From Theodoxus fluviatilis (taxonomy: Eukaryota > Mollusca > Gastropoda > Cycloneritida > Neritidae): 64,000 nt of DNA. This document shows, in pieces, positions 11,098 through 21,775 of the stretch. The translations under genes were made by a program, and so were the position numbers. The stretch lies in the NCBI GenBank assembly GCA_034096865.1, contig JAWQFJ010000498.1, positions 118,501 to 182,500 on the forward strand. The letters run 5' to 3'. Positions within the stretch are counted from its first letter, which is position 1. Every line of letters starts with the position of its first letter. The notes beneath the pieces were generated by a model. That model was not told where the DNA came from. It ran no database searches and saw only the letters and a program-made list of their open reading frames with translations.

Positions 11098-11474
11098 CAG
11101 ACCTGCCAAATGCTACGCCTTAGGCATAGCATGCTACGCTTTCGACATGCTTGCTACGCTGCTATGCTTGTCCATAAAAACTACGCTTTTCCCGCGTGCT
11201 TGAACTTTTGACCGCTATGGAGAATCTCATCTCCCCCCCCCCCCCCCCCCCCCGCTTTCACGCCGCCAGTGCAGCTTATCGCGCCGCCTCCACAGCCTTA
11301 TCTCTCTTCCCCCCCCCCCCCCCCCCCCCCCCCCGCTTTCACGCCACTGGGTCAGCTTATCACGCCAACCTCACAGCTTTATCTCTCCCCACCCCCGCTA
11401 CGCCTATTCCTTCAATGCTACTCCAAATAGCTCTGGATGCTACTCTTTGGCATGATGGTGGGTTGGCAGGTCTG
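11098..11474 (+). mobile_element. CAGACCTG-end MITE, copy B (nested)
   Basis: CAGACCTGCCAAATGC at the left and TTGGCAGGTCTG at the right, flanked by perfect TAAATG direct repeats (11092-11097, 11475-11480). Removing the element and one repeat restores continuity with the homologous copy at 39774, which has no insertion here. Two poly-C runs lie at about 11231-11254 and 11310-11334. Confidence 0.9.
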
Positions 11475-11943
11475 TAAATGTGCAATTTCGCGCGATACAA
11501 GTCCACGCCTGGCAAGCTTGGCCTGTATCCAGAACAGCGATTTATCTTTTTAACACTCGATTTATCCCCTAGCCCCGGGTTATCTGGATCGGTGAGATAA
11601 GGTACGCTCGTCAGAGGATCCTAGGTTGCGCTTTGCTATATATACTGGTTTCCAGCCAAGGGAGAGCGGAACAGACAGTTGGAATCGTCTGAGTTTACTT
11701 TAGAGATAAATCGGGGTTAAAATAACACGCCGTTCTGGATACGGGCCCTGTTTCCGTTAAAGTTTGAGTGGCACACACAGTCTGCGTCTGTGCGAGAACG
11801 CTCACGGTCACCATGAGTAGAGTAGAGTAGATTCTTCGGCTTGCTTAGGCGTCCAGGGCCTGTCGCTGATTCTCGTGGCTCTCTGGCTGAATTTTCATTG
11901 TTCTTATGGATACTGGTCTTTTGACCAGGCTTAGTCTAGACCT

Positions 11944-11946
<3 letters not shown>

Positions 11947-12021
<75 letters not shown>

Positions 12022-12190
12022 CTTTCTCTCTCTCTCCTCTCTCTCTGTCTCTCCTCTCTCTCTGTCTCTCTGTCTGTCTTTCCCTCTCTCTCACTCTCAC
12101 TCTCTCTCTCTTTCTCTCTCACCTTCCCTCTATGTGTGTGTGTGTGCATGTTTGTGCGTGTGTGTGTGTATGTGTGTGTGTGTGTATTGG
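11947..12190 (+). repeat. (CT)n and (GT)n microsatellites
   Basis: About 70 bp of pure CT, then interrupted CT with TCTGT and CTCA, then GT-rich sequence, all inside the CAGACCTG element. The same tract is present in the other copy at 40078-40312. Confidence 0.95.
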
Positions 12191-13172
12191 TTGTTTTATC
12201 CAACATGCACTGTACTGAAAATCATAGGCTTGATTACTTCAAGTTCCTGGAGAATATATGGTAAGCAAATATTTTTGGAAGAGGTTCCGTAGCCGTGCTG
12301 TACGGCTACCGAAATTATTTTGTAGGTAGCCGTACGGCCTCGTACGGTTACCCAGGTGCATGTTTGGATATATCAATAACATAACTCCATCCCACGTTTG
12401 ACTCTCAACGGGTGGTCCCTACGCCCTCTCCAGGGCCCAACGCTGATGTGACAAAAAGTAACACGTCCGGGTTTAGGTGAAACAATGCCTTCTGTGTCCT
12501 TACCTCATCCAGGTCGCGAGATGAATGCGGAGAGTGACTGCTGGTTCCACAGGCCTAGGGCCAGTGACCACCGCACTTTTCGCAGTGTGATTGCTCCACA
12601 TTGTTCGTGTTTATTTATTCGGTTATCTGCAGCACGACGGCTGCCCTGTGCTCCCAGAACTCTTTGACAGAACCCTTTCTAGCGTTCCTTTTGCCTTTCG
12701 ACTGCTGCTCAAACTTTTGATTGTATGCGTTTCGGTAGCATCACCGTTTCTTCAGAGAAGATTAATTTGCGCAGTTGAATTGTGATTTTGATTGTTTAGC
12801 CGCTTGGATACGTTTGAATACTGTGTGTGTGATGCTCTAGTTGCGAACATAAACAGTGTAACAGTAACTACGGTGAAACTCCCCGGACAAGCAAAGTCAG
12901 TCAGGCGGGGTGGCGGGTGCGGCCTAGGCTGAGCGCTATCGACCATTATAAGGCAGATCAAGTGTGTGTGTGCTCAAGGGGGAGTTAACTCTTCACTTGC
13001 ATTGCCTCTTTGTATGCAAACCAAAAGCGGCATTGTTGAAATTGTCGGTCAGCGCAAAAAATACGCACAGTTTTAAAAAAAAATACGCATATCTGAACCT
13101 GTGAGTACGCAGAGGCAAAATTTGGGGTGCCCAGGTCTGAGTGTGGGTGAAGAGAGCTGGTCCATCTTGCAG

Positions 13173-13323
13173 GCTGATGAAGGACCTGCAGGCTGCCTGT
13201 GCCAAGGGAATGGGGCCAGCAGATGGGGAGAAGTGGCAGAAGGAAGACTTCTGCGCTGCAGAGGTGGACGGAATGTGGTACCGCTGCTGCATCACAGCTG
13301 TCACAGAAGAGGGGCTGTATGAG
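13173..13323 (+). CDS. Tudor protein exon 4 (Tudor core, first half)
   Basis: Acceptor tggtccatcttgcag, donor TATGAG|GTGAGT; in phase 2, out phase 0. It encodes KWQKEDFCAAEVDGMWYRCC and ITAVTEEGLYE, the first strands of a Tudor barrel with the WYR signature. Confidence 0.92.
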
Positions 13324-13646
13324 GTGAGTTGCCATCAACAGCAGTCAAAGCCATGTTGAATGAATGATTTGGTGCCAAACCTTTGGATGAGTCCTGGGAA
13401 GTTACGAAGGTGTATGGTCATGAGGGTATGTACATGTAGTGAGAAATTGTGGCAGATAATTTTGCAGCTGAGATTGATGCCGTGTGACAGTGTGTACTTC
13501 ATTTCAATTCCTTCTTGTTATGTCCTGTAGCCCTACACTCCACCTTTCCCACCATTCCCATGCTGCTCCTTGCTGGCCCTTTGAAGGTGTGGGCTAGCCC
13601 CTCAACTAGCCCCCCAGACCATTGTGTGACTGTCAAATTCGGAACA

Positions 13647-14021
13647 GAGTCAGAGGAAAATATGAGAGGGAGCTACTGGAGAGATAGCCGACAGCTTGGT
13701 AGTAGTGAGAATGACAGCAAAGAGTCAGAGGAAAATATGAGAGGGAGCTACTGGAGAGATAGCCGACAGCTTGGTAGTAGTGAGAATGACAGCAAAGAGT
13801 CAGAGGAAAATATGAGAGGGAGCTACTGGAGAGATAGCCGACAGCTTGGTAGTAGTGAGAATGACAGCAAAGAGTCAGAGGAAAATATGAGAGGGAGCTA
13901 CTGGAGAGATAGCCGACAGCTTGGTAGTAGTGAGAATGACAGCAAAGAGTCAGAGGAAAATATGAGAGGGAGCTACTGGAGAGATAGCCGACAGCTTGGT
14001 AGTAGTGAGAATGACAGCAAA
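13647..14021 (+). repeat. Perfect 75-bp tandem repeat, 5 copies
   Basis: Five copies of a 75-bp unit (beginning gagtcagaggaaaatatgag) that appear identical to one another, in the intron between exons 4 and 5. Because 75 is divisible by three, frames stay open on both strands (a repeated SEENMRGSYWRDSRQLG on the plus strand), but no splice sites place it in the protein. The lack of divergence points to recent amplification. Confidence 0.95.
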
Positions 14022-14093
14022 GGCCAGAGAGAGGCAGCTTGAGACAAATGTTGACATACCAATCCATGCCATGAGTGCCATGCTTGATTGCAG

Positions 14094-14309
14094 GTACGCC
14101 TTGTGGACTACGGAGGACAGAGATCTGTCACAGAGGATGCCCTTTGCCCTCTGAACCCTGACCTCACCAAGCACCGACGCTTTGCCTTCCCCTGCAGCCT
14201 GTCAGGCATCACAGCCCCCGCACGCCTTCCCTCGGGCGACTGGCCCTCCACATCCAGAGATAGATTTCTTGCTATTATTGAAAAGAAACGCCTCTACATC
14301 AAGAGTGAG
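14094..14309 (+). CDS. Tudor protein exon 5 (Tudor core, second half)
   Basis: Acceptor catgcttgattgcag, donor AGTGAG|GTGAGT; phase 0 on both sides. It begins VRLVDYGGQRSVTEDALCPL, the DYGN position of the Tudor core with Gly in place of Asn, and continues to the SN-like part (FAFPCSLSGI, FLAIIEKKRLYIKSE). The Asn-to-Gly change may weaken dimethylarginine binding by this module. Confidence 0.93.
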
Positions 14310-14963
14310 GTGAGTGGATGGAGTGTCTCTCTGAGTGGGGTTTGGGCAGTGTGTGAGGTGAGTCAATGTGTGTTTGTGAGTTGGTGTGTGCCTGTATCCA
14401 TGTGTGTGTGTGCGTGTGCCACTGTGTGTGTGTATGTAGGTGTGTGTGATTATGGGCCTGCCTACCTGTTTGTCTCCATTTTATCTGTTTTTGTCTTTCA
14501 GTGTGTCTCTCTGCATGCTTTCCTTGTATTTATGTGACTCCTACCAAGGAGCGAAACGGTCACTGAGCCCTGTACAGTGGCAACCGGGGGTGAAATTCCC
14601 CCGAAAGAGTTTCCTTAAATAAAAATATGACACAATTAAGGCTTTATTATTATTATCATTATTATTATTATTATTATTATTATTTCCATGTATCTAAATT
14701 ATGTGTCCCTGATTGGCAGTATGTTTCAGTTTGTGTGGGTGTTTGGATACGTGTGTGTGTGTGTGTGTGCGTGCATGCGTGTGTATGTATGTGTGTGTGT
14801 GCAGAGTCCTGCATTTGGACATATTCATTATGTAACAATGTTAATTTTAAAATTATTATTCATTTTGTTCATGTTGTTCATTTTGCACTTGTGCATTAAT
14901 TACCCTGAAATAAAACTCATGTGAGCAGTTGAAGTCCAGTGAACAGGAACACTGACAAACTGC
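14310..14963. other. Intron with GT and (TTA)n tracts
   Basis: GT-rich stretches (14355-14450, 14750-14805) and an ATT/TTA tract (14645-14685). A compact segment at about 14545-14625, cggtcactgagccctgtaca followed by a CGGGGG..CCCCCG hairpin, resembles the tail of a SINE but is not assigned. Confidence 0.5.
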
Positions 14964-17900
14964 AGATTGCATGCAGCATAGATATACACAAGCCATGCAT
15001 GCTCTAGTTGTCAAAACCTACACAGGTCTGGCCATGTCAATGCCTCATGCAGCATAGATATAGACAAGCCATGTCAATGCCTCATGCAGCATAGATATAG
15101 ACAAGCCATGCATGCTCTAGTTGTCAAAACCTACACAGGTCTGGCCATGTCAATGCCTCATGCAGCATAGATATAGACAAGCCATGCATGCTCTAGTTGT
15201 CAAAACCTACACAGGTCTGGCCATGTAATGCCTCATGCAGCATAGATATAGACAAGCCATGCATGCTCTAGTTGTCAAAACCTACACAGGTCTGGCTGTG
15301 TCAATGCATCATGCAGCATAGATATAGACAAGCCATGCATGCTGTAGTTGTCGAAACCTACACAGGTCTGGCCTTGTCAATGCATCATGCAGCATAGATA
15401 TAGACAAGCCATGCATGCTCTAGTTGTCAAAACCTACACAGGTCTGGCCATGTCAATGCCTCATGCAGCATAGATATAGACAAGCCATGCATGCTCTAGT
15501 TGTCGAAACCTACACAGGTCTGGCCTTGTCAATGCCTCGTGCAGCATAGATATAGACAAGCCATGCATGCTCTAGTTGTCAAAACCTACACAGGTCTGGC
15601 CATGTCAATGCCTCATGCAGCATAGATATAGACAAGCCATGCATGCGCTAGTTGTCAAAACCTACACAGGTCTGGCCATGGCAATGCCTCATGCAGCATA
15701 GATATAGACAAGCCATGCATGCTCTAGTTGTCAAAACCTACACAGGTCTGGCCGTGTCAATGCCTCATGCAGCATAGATATAGACAAGCCATGCATGCTG
15801 TAGTTGTCGAAACCTACACAGGTCTGGCCTTGTCAATGCATCATGCAGCATAGATATAGACAAGCCATGCATGCTCTAGTTGTCAAAACCTACACAGGTC
15901 TGGCCGTGTCAATGCCTCATGCAGCATAGATATAGACAAGCCATGCATGCTCTAGTTGTCAAAACCTACACAGGTCTGGCCTTGTCAATGCCTCATGCAG
16001 CATAGATATAGACAAGCCATGCATGCTCTAGTTGTCAAAACCTACACAGGTCTGGCCTTGTCAATGCCTCATGCAGCATAGATATAGACAAGCCATGCAT
16101 GCTCTAGTTGTCAAAACCTACACAGGTCTGGCCGTGTCAATGCCTCATGCAGCATAGATATAGACAAGCCATGCATGCTCTAGTTGTCAAAACCTACACA
16201 GGTCTGGCCTTGTCAATGCATCATGCAGCATAGATATAGACAAGCCATGCATGCTCTAGTTGTCAAAACCTACACAGGTCTGGCCATGTCAATGCCTCAT
16301 GCAGCATAGATATAGACAAGCCATGCATGCTCTAGTTGTCAAAACCTACACAGGTCTGGCTGTGTCAATGCCTCATGCAGCATAGATATAGACAAGCCAT
16401 GCATGCTCTAGTTGTCAAAACCTACACAGGTCTGGCTGTGTCAATGCCTCATGCAGCATAGATATAGACAAGCCATGCATGCTCTAGTTGTCAAAACCTA
16501 CACAGGTCTGGCTGAGTCAATGCCTCATGCAGCATAGATATAGACAAGCCATGCATGCTCTAGTTGTCAAAACCTACACAGGTCTGGCCGTGTCAATGCC
16601 TCATGCAGCATAGATATAGACAAGCCATGCATGCTCTAGTTGTCAAAACCTACACAGGTCTGGCCGTGTCAATGCCTCATGCAGCATAGATATAGACAAG
16701 CCATGCATGCTCTAGTTGTCAAAACCTACACAGGTCTGGCCGTGTCAATGCCTCATGCAGCATAGATATAGACAAGCCATGCATGCTCTAGTTGTCAAAA
16801 CCTACACAGGTCTGGCCATGTCAATGCCTCATGCAGCATAGATATAGACAAGCCATGCATGCTCTAGTTGTCAAAACCTACACAGGTCTGGCCATGTCAA
16901 TGCCTCATGCAGCATAGATATAGACAAGCCATGCATGCTCTAGTTGTCAAAACCTACACAGGTCTGGCCGTGTCAATGCCTCATGCAGCATAGATATAGA
17001 CAAGCCATGCATGCTCTAGTTGTCAAAACCTACACAGGTCTGGCCGTGTCAATGCCTCATGCAGCATAGATATAGACAAGCCATGCATGCTCTAGTTGTC
17101 GAAACCTACACAGGTCTGGCCGTGTCAATGCCTCATGCAGCATAGATATAGACAAGCCATGCATGCTCTAGTTGTCAAAACCTACACAGGTCTGGCCGTG
17201 TCAATGCCTCATGCAGCATAGATATAGACAAGCCATGCATGCTCTAGTTGTCAAAACCTACACAGGTCTGGCCATGTCAATGCCTCATGCAGCATAGATA
17301 TAGACAAGCCATGCATGCTCTAGTTGTCAAAACCTACACAGGTCTGGCCGTGTCAATGCCTCATGCAGCATAGATATAGACAAGCCATGCATGCTCTAGT
17401 TGTCAAAACCTACACAGGTCTGGCCATGTCAATGCCTCATGCAGCATAGATATAGACAAGCCATGCATGCTCTAGTTGTCAAAACCTACACAGGTCTGGC
17501 CATGTCAATGCCTCATGCAGCATAGATATAGACAAGCCATGCATGCTCTAGTTGTCAAAACCTACACAGGTCTGGCCATGTCAATGCCTCATGCAGCATA
17601 GATATAGACAAGCCATGCATGCTCTAGTTGTCAAAACCTACACAGGTCTGGCCGTGTCAATGCCTCATGCAGCATAGATATAGACAAGCCATGCATGCTC
17701 TAGTTGTCAAAACCTACACAGGTCTGGCCATGTCAATGCCTCATGCAGCATAGATATAGACAAGCCATGCATGCTCTAGTTGTCAAAACCTACACAGGTC
17801 TGGCCGTGTCAATGCCTCATGCAGCATAGATATAGACAAGCCATGCATGCTCTAGTTGTCAAAACCTACACAGGTCTGGCCATGTCAATGCCTCATGCAG

Positions 17901-18574
17901 CATAGATATAGACAAGCCATGCATGCTCTAGTTGTCAAAACCTACACAGGTCTGGCCGTGTCAATGCCTCATGCAGCATAGATATAGACAAGCCATGCAT
18001 GCTCTAGTTGTCAAAACCTACACAGGTCTGGCCATGTCAATGCCTCATGCAGCATAGATATAGACAAGCCATGCATGCTCTAGTTGTCAAAACCTACACA
18101 GGTCTGGCCGTGTCAATGCCTCATGCAGCATAGATATAGACAAGCCATGCATGCTCTAGTTGTCAAAACCTACACAGGTCTGGCCGTGTCAATGCCTCAT
18201 GCAGCATAGATATAGACAAGCCATGCATGCTCTAGTTGTCAAAACCTACACAGGTCTGGCCGTGTCAATGCCTCATGCAGCATAGATATAGACAAGCCAT
18301 GCATGCTCTAGTTGTCAAAACCTACACAGGTCTGGCCGTGTCAATGCATCATGCAGCATAGATATAGACAAGCCATGCATGCTCTAGTTGTCAAAACCTA
18401 CACAGGTCTGGCCGTGTCAATGCCTCATGCAGCATAGATATAGACAAGCCATGCATGCTCTAGTTGTCAAAACCTACACAGGTCTGGCCGTGTCAATGCA
18501 TCATGCAGCATAGATATAGACAAGCCATGCATGCTCTAGTTGTCAAAACCTACACAGGTCTGGCCGTGTCAAGG
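14964..18574 (+). repeat. 76-bp satellite-like array, ~47 copies
   Basis: Unit of 76 bp containing catgcagcatagatatagac, aagccatgcatgctctagtt and gtcaaaacctacacaggtct. Consecutive start points differ by 76 (for example 15241, 15317, 15393). Variation is concentrated at a few positions (GCCATG, GCCGTG, GCCTTG or GCTGTG; CTCATG or ATCATG). The first copies are irregular, with a truncated unit around 15060-15100. Confidence 0.97.
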
Positions 18575-18702
18575 TGCATCATGGAGATTGCTCATGTGCA
18601 GTACGTATGTGCATCTTCCAGGTAGAAACAAAGGGTGAGGTTCATGATGTTTGATGATCTGCAGATGATGTGATGATGTTCCATGTGGATACTCTAATCC
18701 AG

Positions 18703-19300
18703 ATATGGTCAAGAGTACAGAGGTGCTGAGTATTGGTGTGACACAAATATTTCAAAATAACATTTCTGATACAGTAATGATACACTCTTCATTTCCCATA
18801 AATATGATGCATCAGGTGATGTATAAACTGTACAGAAAAGAAAAACTGAATGTAATCTTTAGTTTAGTTGTATTTTAAGAAGACAGTTTGGAGTCTCATC
18901 TTAACTTGACACCACCACTCATTCAGAAAAAGAGCCACAAAAAATAAACTATTCAACACAAAAACTTTATTGCAGCTTCAACATCCAAGTATTAATTTTT
19001 GCTTCTAGGTCAAGAAGAAATTTAATAAAACCTTAGAGGTTAGCATTCGTCTTAACTCAACTTTACACATGTCACACTTTCTCTCACTGACAGCATTCAA
19101 TCTTTCGCGCAAAACATGAAAAACATCAAAGTTGAAGAAGATTTATTGAGCATCAAACACATGTGCAGAAACATCGATCTTTTGTCAACAACATGAAACA
19201 AGTTTGGATTGTGTGAGTTGATGGTGTGAGGAGAAAGAGGCTGTTTTGAGGTAGGGTAGTGAAATCGGTGTACTCAGCACCTGCGTACTCTTGACCATAT
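18703..19300. mobile_element. ~600-bp MITE with 30-bp inverted ends, copy 1
   Basis: Left end ATATGGTCAAGAGTACAGAG..GTGCTGAGTA, right end its inverted complement (TACTCAGCAC..CTTGACCATAT). Closely related to 24324-24946. The flanks are TA-rich, consistent with a TA target, but the exact duplication is not resolvable. It is non-coding. Confidence 0.8.
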
Positions 19301-19706
19301 ACAAGAAACTTTGTTAAAAGTTTCCAGCTTTCATCTCTCAGCAGTCTGCTATCATCGCAAATGTTAGACTAATGTCCCCTGACATTCTGTATGCTGTGCA
19401 GATGCATCAGAACAAACAAAAGCATGATACATGGGTATAATGAAGTTCAACACACTGCAAGGTTGTCGCTGGATGCTATCCATAAATGAAAAAGACTACA
19501 GATTGTTTGCTCCTTACAGAGGAAAGAAGGGGATGAGTGTGTGGCTGTGTGCTTTGAACCGATGTGAAAGGCTACATATTGTTTGCTCTTTGCAGAGGAA
19601 GAAACGGTACTGTTTGCTGGAAATGGGTTTGGAAGGAAGGTAACAGGCGGTTTGCTCTTTACAGAGGGTAGGGGAGAATGGAATACCGACTCTATGCTCT
19701 AAACAG

Positions 19707-19882
19707 GGTGAAGAGGAGGATGGACGTGTACAGCTGGTAGACTTGTTGGTGGAGGAGGAAATTCCAGCCACAGCCCTTGAGCCTGTCACCAAGAAAATCT
19801 TCAGCCTTCGGCAGCGACTGCTGGACCTGGGCGTGGCCCTTCCCCTCAAGGCAGACCGCTCATCCCCAGGGCAGCTGCCACA
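19707..19882 (+). CDS. Tudor protein exon 6
   Basis: Acceptor tatgctctaaacag; donor CCACA|GTATGT, chosen because it gives phase 2 and the following exon starts with one base. It encodes GEEEDGRVQLVDLLVEEEIP and a helix-like segment IFSLRQRLLDLGVALPL that closes the module. A competing donor at 19893 would break the frame with the next exon. Confidence 0.88.
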
Positions 19883-20360
19883 GTATGTACAGGTCTACAT
19901 AACACAGGGAAAGAATGTTGCATCAAATGGGGTCTTTGATGATGGTTTGTGTGTGTGAGCATGTTAACTCTGGGAGCTTATCATTCATTTAGAAATGAAA
20001 GGTGTTGTGTGAGGAAGCGAGAGACGTTGAATAAAATGGAAGAGGTCATGGGATTTAGCTGTTTAAAAACAACTGAGGCTTGCAGAGACTCAGTCTTGAT
20101 GATGACATGCAGGGTGTGCGGGCATTGATGCCAGAAGGCCAAGTGTTGTTCAGGAGATGCAGAGGTTGAATGCATGGAGGTTTTCAGACTCTGAGTGGAC
20201 TCTTCCTTCCAAAATAATCTCAAACTAGTCCATGATACAAAAAGCCATGCAGAGAGAGAATCCTACTTAAAAAGAAGTGTTATTTTCCCATGCTACACAG
20301 CATAGCATCCCCGCCTGGCCAGGTTTTCCATACATTGTGTCTTATTGTGTGGATGCACCC
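19883..20360. other. Intron, nothing recognised
   Basis: Short stretch between exon 6 and the piggyBac element; no features found. Confidence 0.4.
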
Positions 20361-20419
20361 TTAACCCTTTTCTGACTACTGTCGCCAAAAAAGGAATAGC
20401 ACCCACCTCCTGGGGTTGC

Positions 20420-21400
20420 CAAAACAAAACAGCCAAAATACGGGTGGTGTTAGCAAAATCATAACTGCTTCCTTATCACGGGCTCAATTATCATGAAACT
20501 TTGGGATCTGACACAGAACGTATGTACGCTCATCATCTTGTGTGTTTTTCCCATAGTTTCCATGGAAACTACAAGACAGCCATATTGCAAAGGGGAATAA
20601 TTACTGAAATTTTGTATATAATCCTGTTCACAGCTGATTTGTATAACATTCAGAGCCTTAAATAACTGTTTTTAACTCTAAAACACAAGTTTGACATATC
20701 TACAATACTTACAATGCAGTCAGTAGGAAATAGTTTATTCAAAATAATTTAGACAGCTTCATAAATGTAGGAGTGCAAAGGCATCGAATTTGCAACATTA
20801 CAGCACCAAGTAGGTAGTCCACATAACTAACTATAGCCTCTACATTTCTGGCTCAATCTTCTTGAAACTTTAGAATATAACAGGAAAATGGTTCATGCTT
20901 CTCATGCAAGTGTTTTTATCTTGGTTGCCATGGAAACCATGGGGCAGCCATATTGCAAAGGGGAATAATTACAGAAGAATTTGAAAAAAATGCAAATCAA
21001 AGCTGATTTATACTAAAATCACAGCAGCAATTGACTACTTTTCACTCAGAAACAAAAGTATGACATATTGGCAGCACATAAAACACATTCAGCATGGAAA
21101 ATATTTGTTCATCATAATGTGGACAGCTGCACAAATGCGGTTGTGCAAAGGCATAGAATTTCCAACATTACAGCACCAAGTAGGTAGTCCACATAACTAA
21201 CTATAGCCTCTACATTTCTGGCTCAATCTTCTTGAAACTTTAGAATATAACAGGAAAATGGTTCATGCTTCTCATGCAAGTGTTTTTATCTTGGTTGCCA
21301 TGGAAACCATGGGGCAGCCATATTGCAAAGGGGAATAATTACAGAAAAAATGTTTAAAATGCAAATCAAAGGTGATTCATACTAAAATCACTGCTGCAAA
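20420..21400. repeat. ~363-bp diverged tandem repeat inside the piggyBac element
   Basis: The block cagcaccaagtaggtagtcc .. ggaaaccatggggcagccat is present at about 20810-20960 and 21170-21325 almost unchanged, and a weaker first copy lies at about 20470-20605 (shared cagccatattgcaaagggga). It is subterminal, downstream of the transposase. Confidence 0.85.
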
Positions 21401-21527
21401 TGACTAGTTTTCACACCAACATACAATATAGGAAGTTTGCAGCATAGAATTACACAAAGGATTCTTCAAATGAAATCACTAATGCAGCCCTTCCAACACC
21501 AGAAGTATTATTCGGTCTGCTGTAGAG

Positions 21528-21552
21528 CGAGTCTCCCTGGTCTAGTGGTTGT
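21528..21552 (+). other. tRNA-like A-box fragment
   Basis: tctccctggtctagtggttg resembles the 5' arm and A box of a Glu/Gly-type tRNA. No B box or 3' half follows, so it is at best the head of a truncated SINE or chance. Confidence 0.3.
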
Positions 21553-21699
21553 GCATCATTTCTGATATTCTTTTCATGCATAATGGATTATGTAGCACAT
21601 AAAGATTATACATGCAAATGCAACATTCTTGCACTGATATTGTACTGTTGTAATTCATCTTGGAATTGCAGGGTAGCAAATGTAGCATGCACACACACA

Positions 21700-21730
21700 C
21701 ACACACCCCCCCCCCCCCCCCCCCCCCCTC
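21700..21730. repeat. (CA)n followed by poly-C
   Basis: acacacacac then a run of about 22 C, 50 bp downstream of the transposase stop codon on the minus strand. Confidence 0.9.
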
Positions 21731-21775
21731 CAGTGATATCATGATTGCTCAGAGTCAACAGCACATGAGAGAGAA

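Larger units (their letters stand above)
10976..13139 (+). mobile_element. CAGACCTG-end DNA element, long copy 1
   Basis: Starts CAGACCTGGGTACCCG and ends GGGGTGCCCAGGTCTG. Perfect 6-bp direct repeats AGTGTG flank it (10970-10975, 13140-13145). It is homologous over most of its length to 39774-41305. Inside are a nested MITE (11098-11474), CT/GT microsatellites and a conserved short frame at 12485-12667 also present in the other copy. I find no transposase. The 3' end is only 33 bp before a Tudor exon, so the branch region of that acceptor is probably partly element-derived. Confidence 0.85.

Noticed and set aside
13515..14042. 175-codon frame with five identical 25-residue repeats as a possible protein
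   Set aside because: Lies between two well-supported exons that join perfectly without it; both strands are open because the unit is 75 bp.
14964..18574. CRISPR-like array
   Set aside because: Direct tandem units without unique spacers, in an animal-type genome; it is a minisatellite/satellite.
19883..19958. Longer version of Tudor exon 6 (to a donor at 19893 or the stop at 19958)
   Set aside because: The phase then disagrees with exon 7, whereas the strong donor GTATGT at 19883 gives an exact fit.
21528..21552. tRNA gene
   Set aside because: Only an A-box-like 5' arm; no anticodon arm, B box or acceptor stem closure follows.
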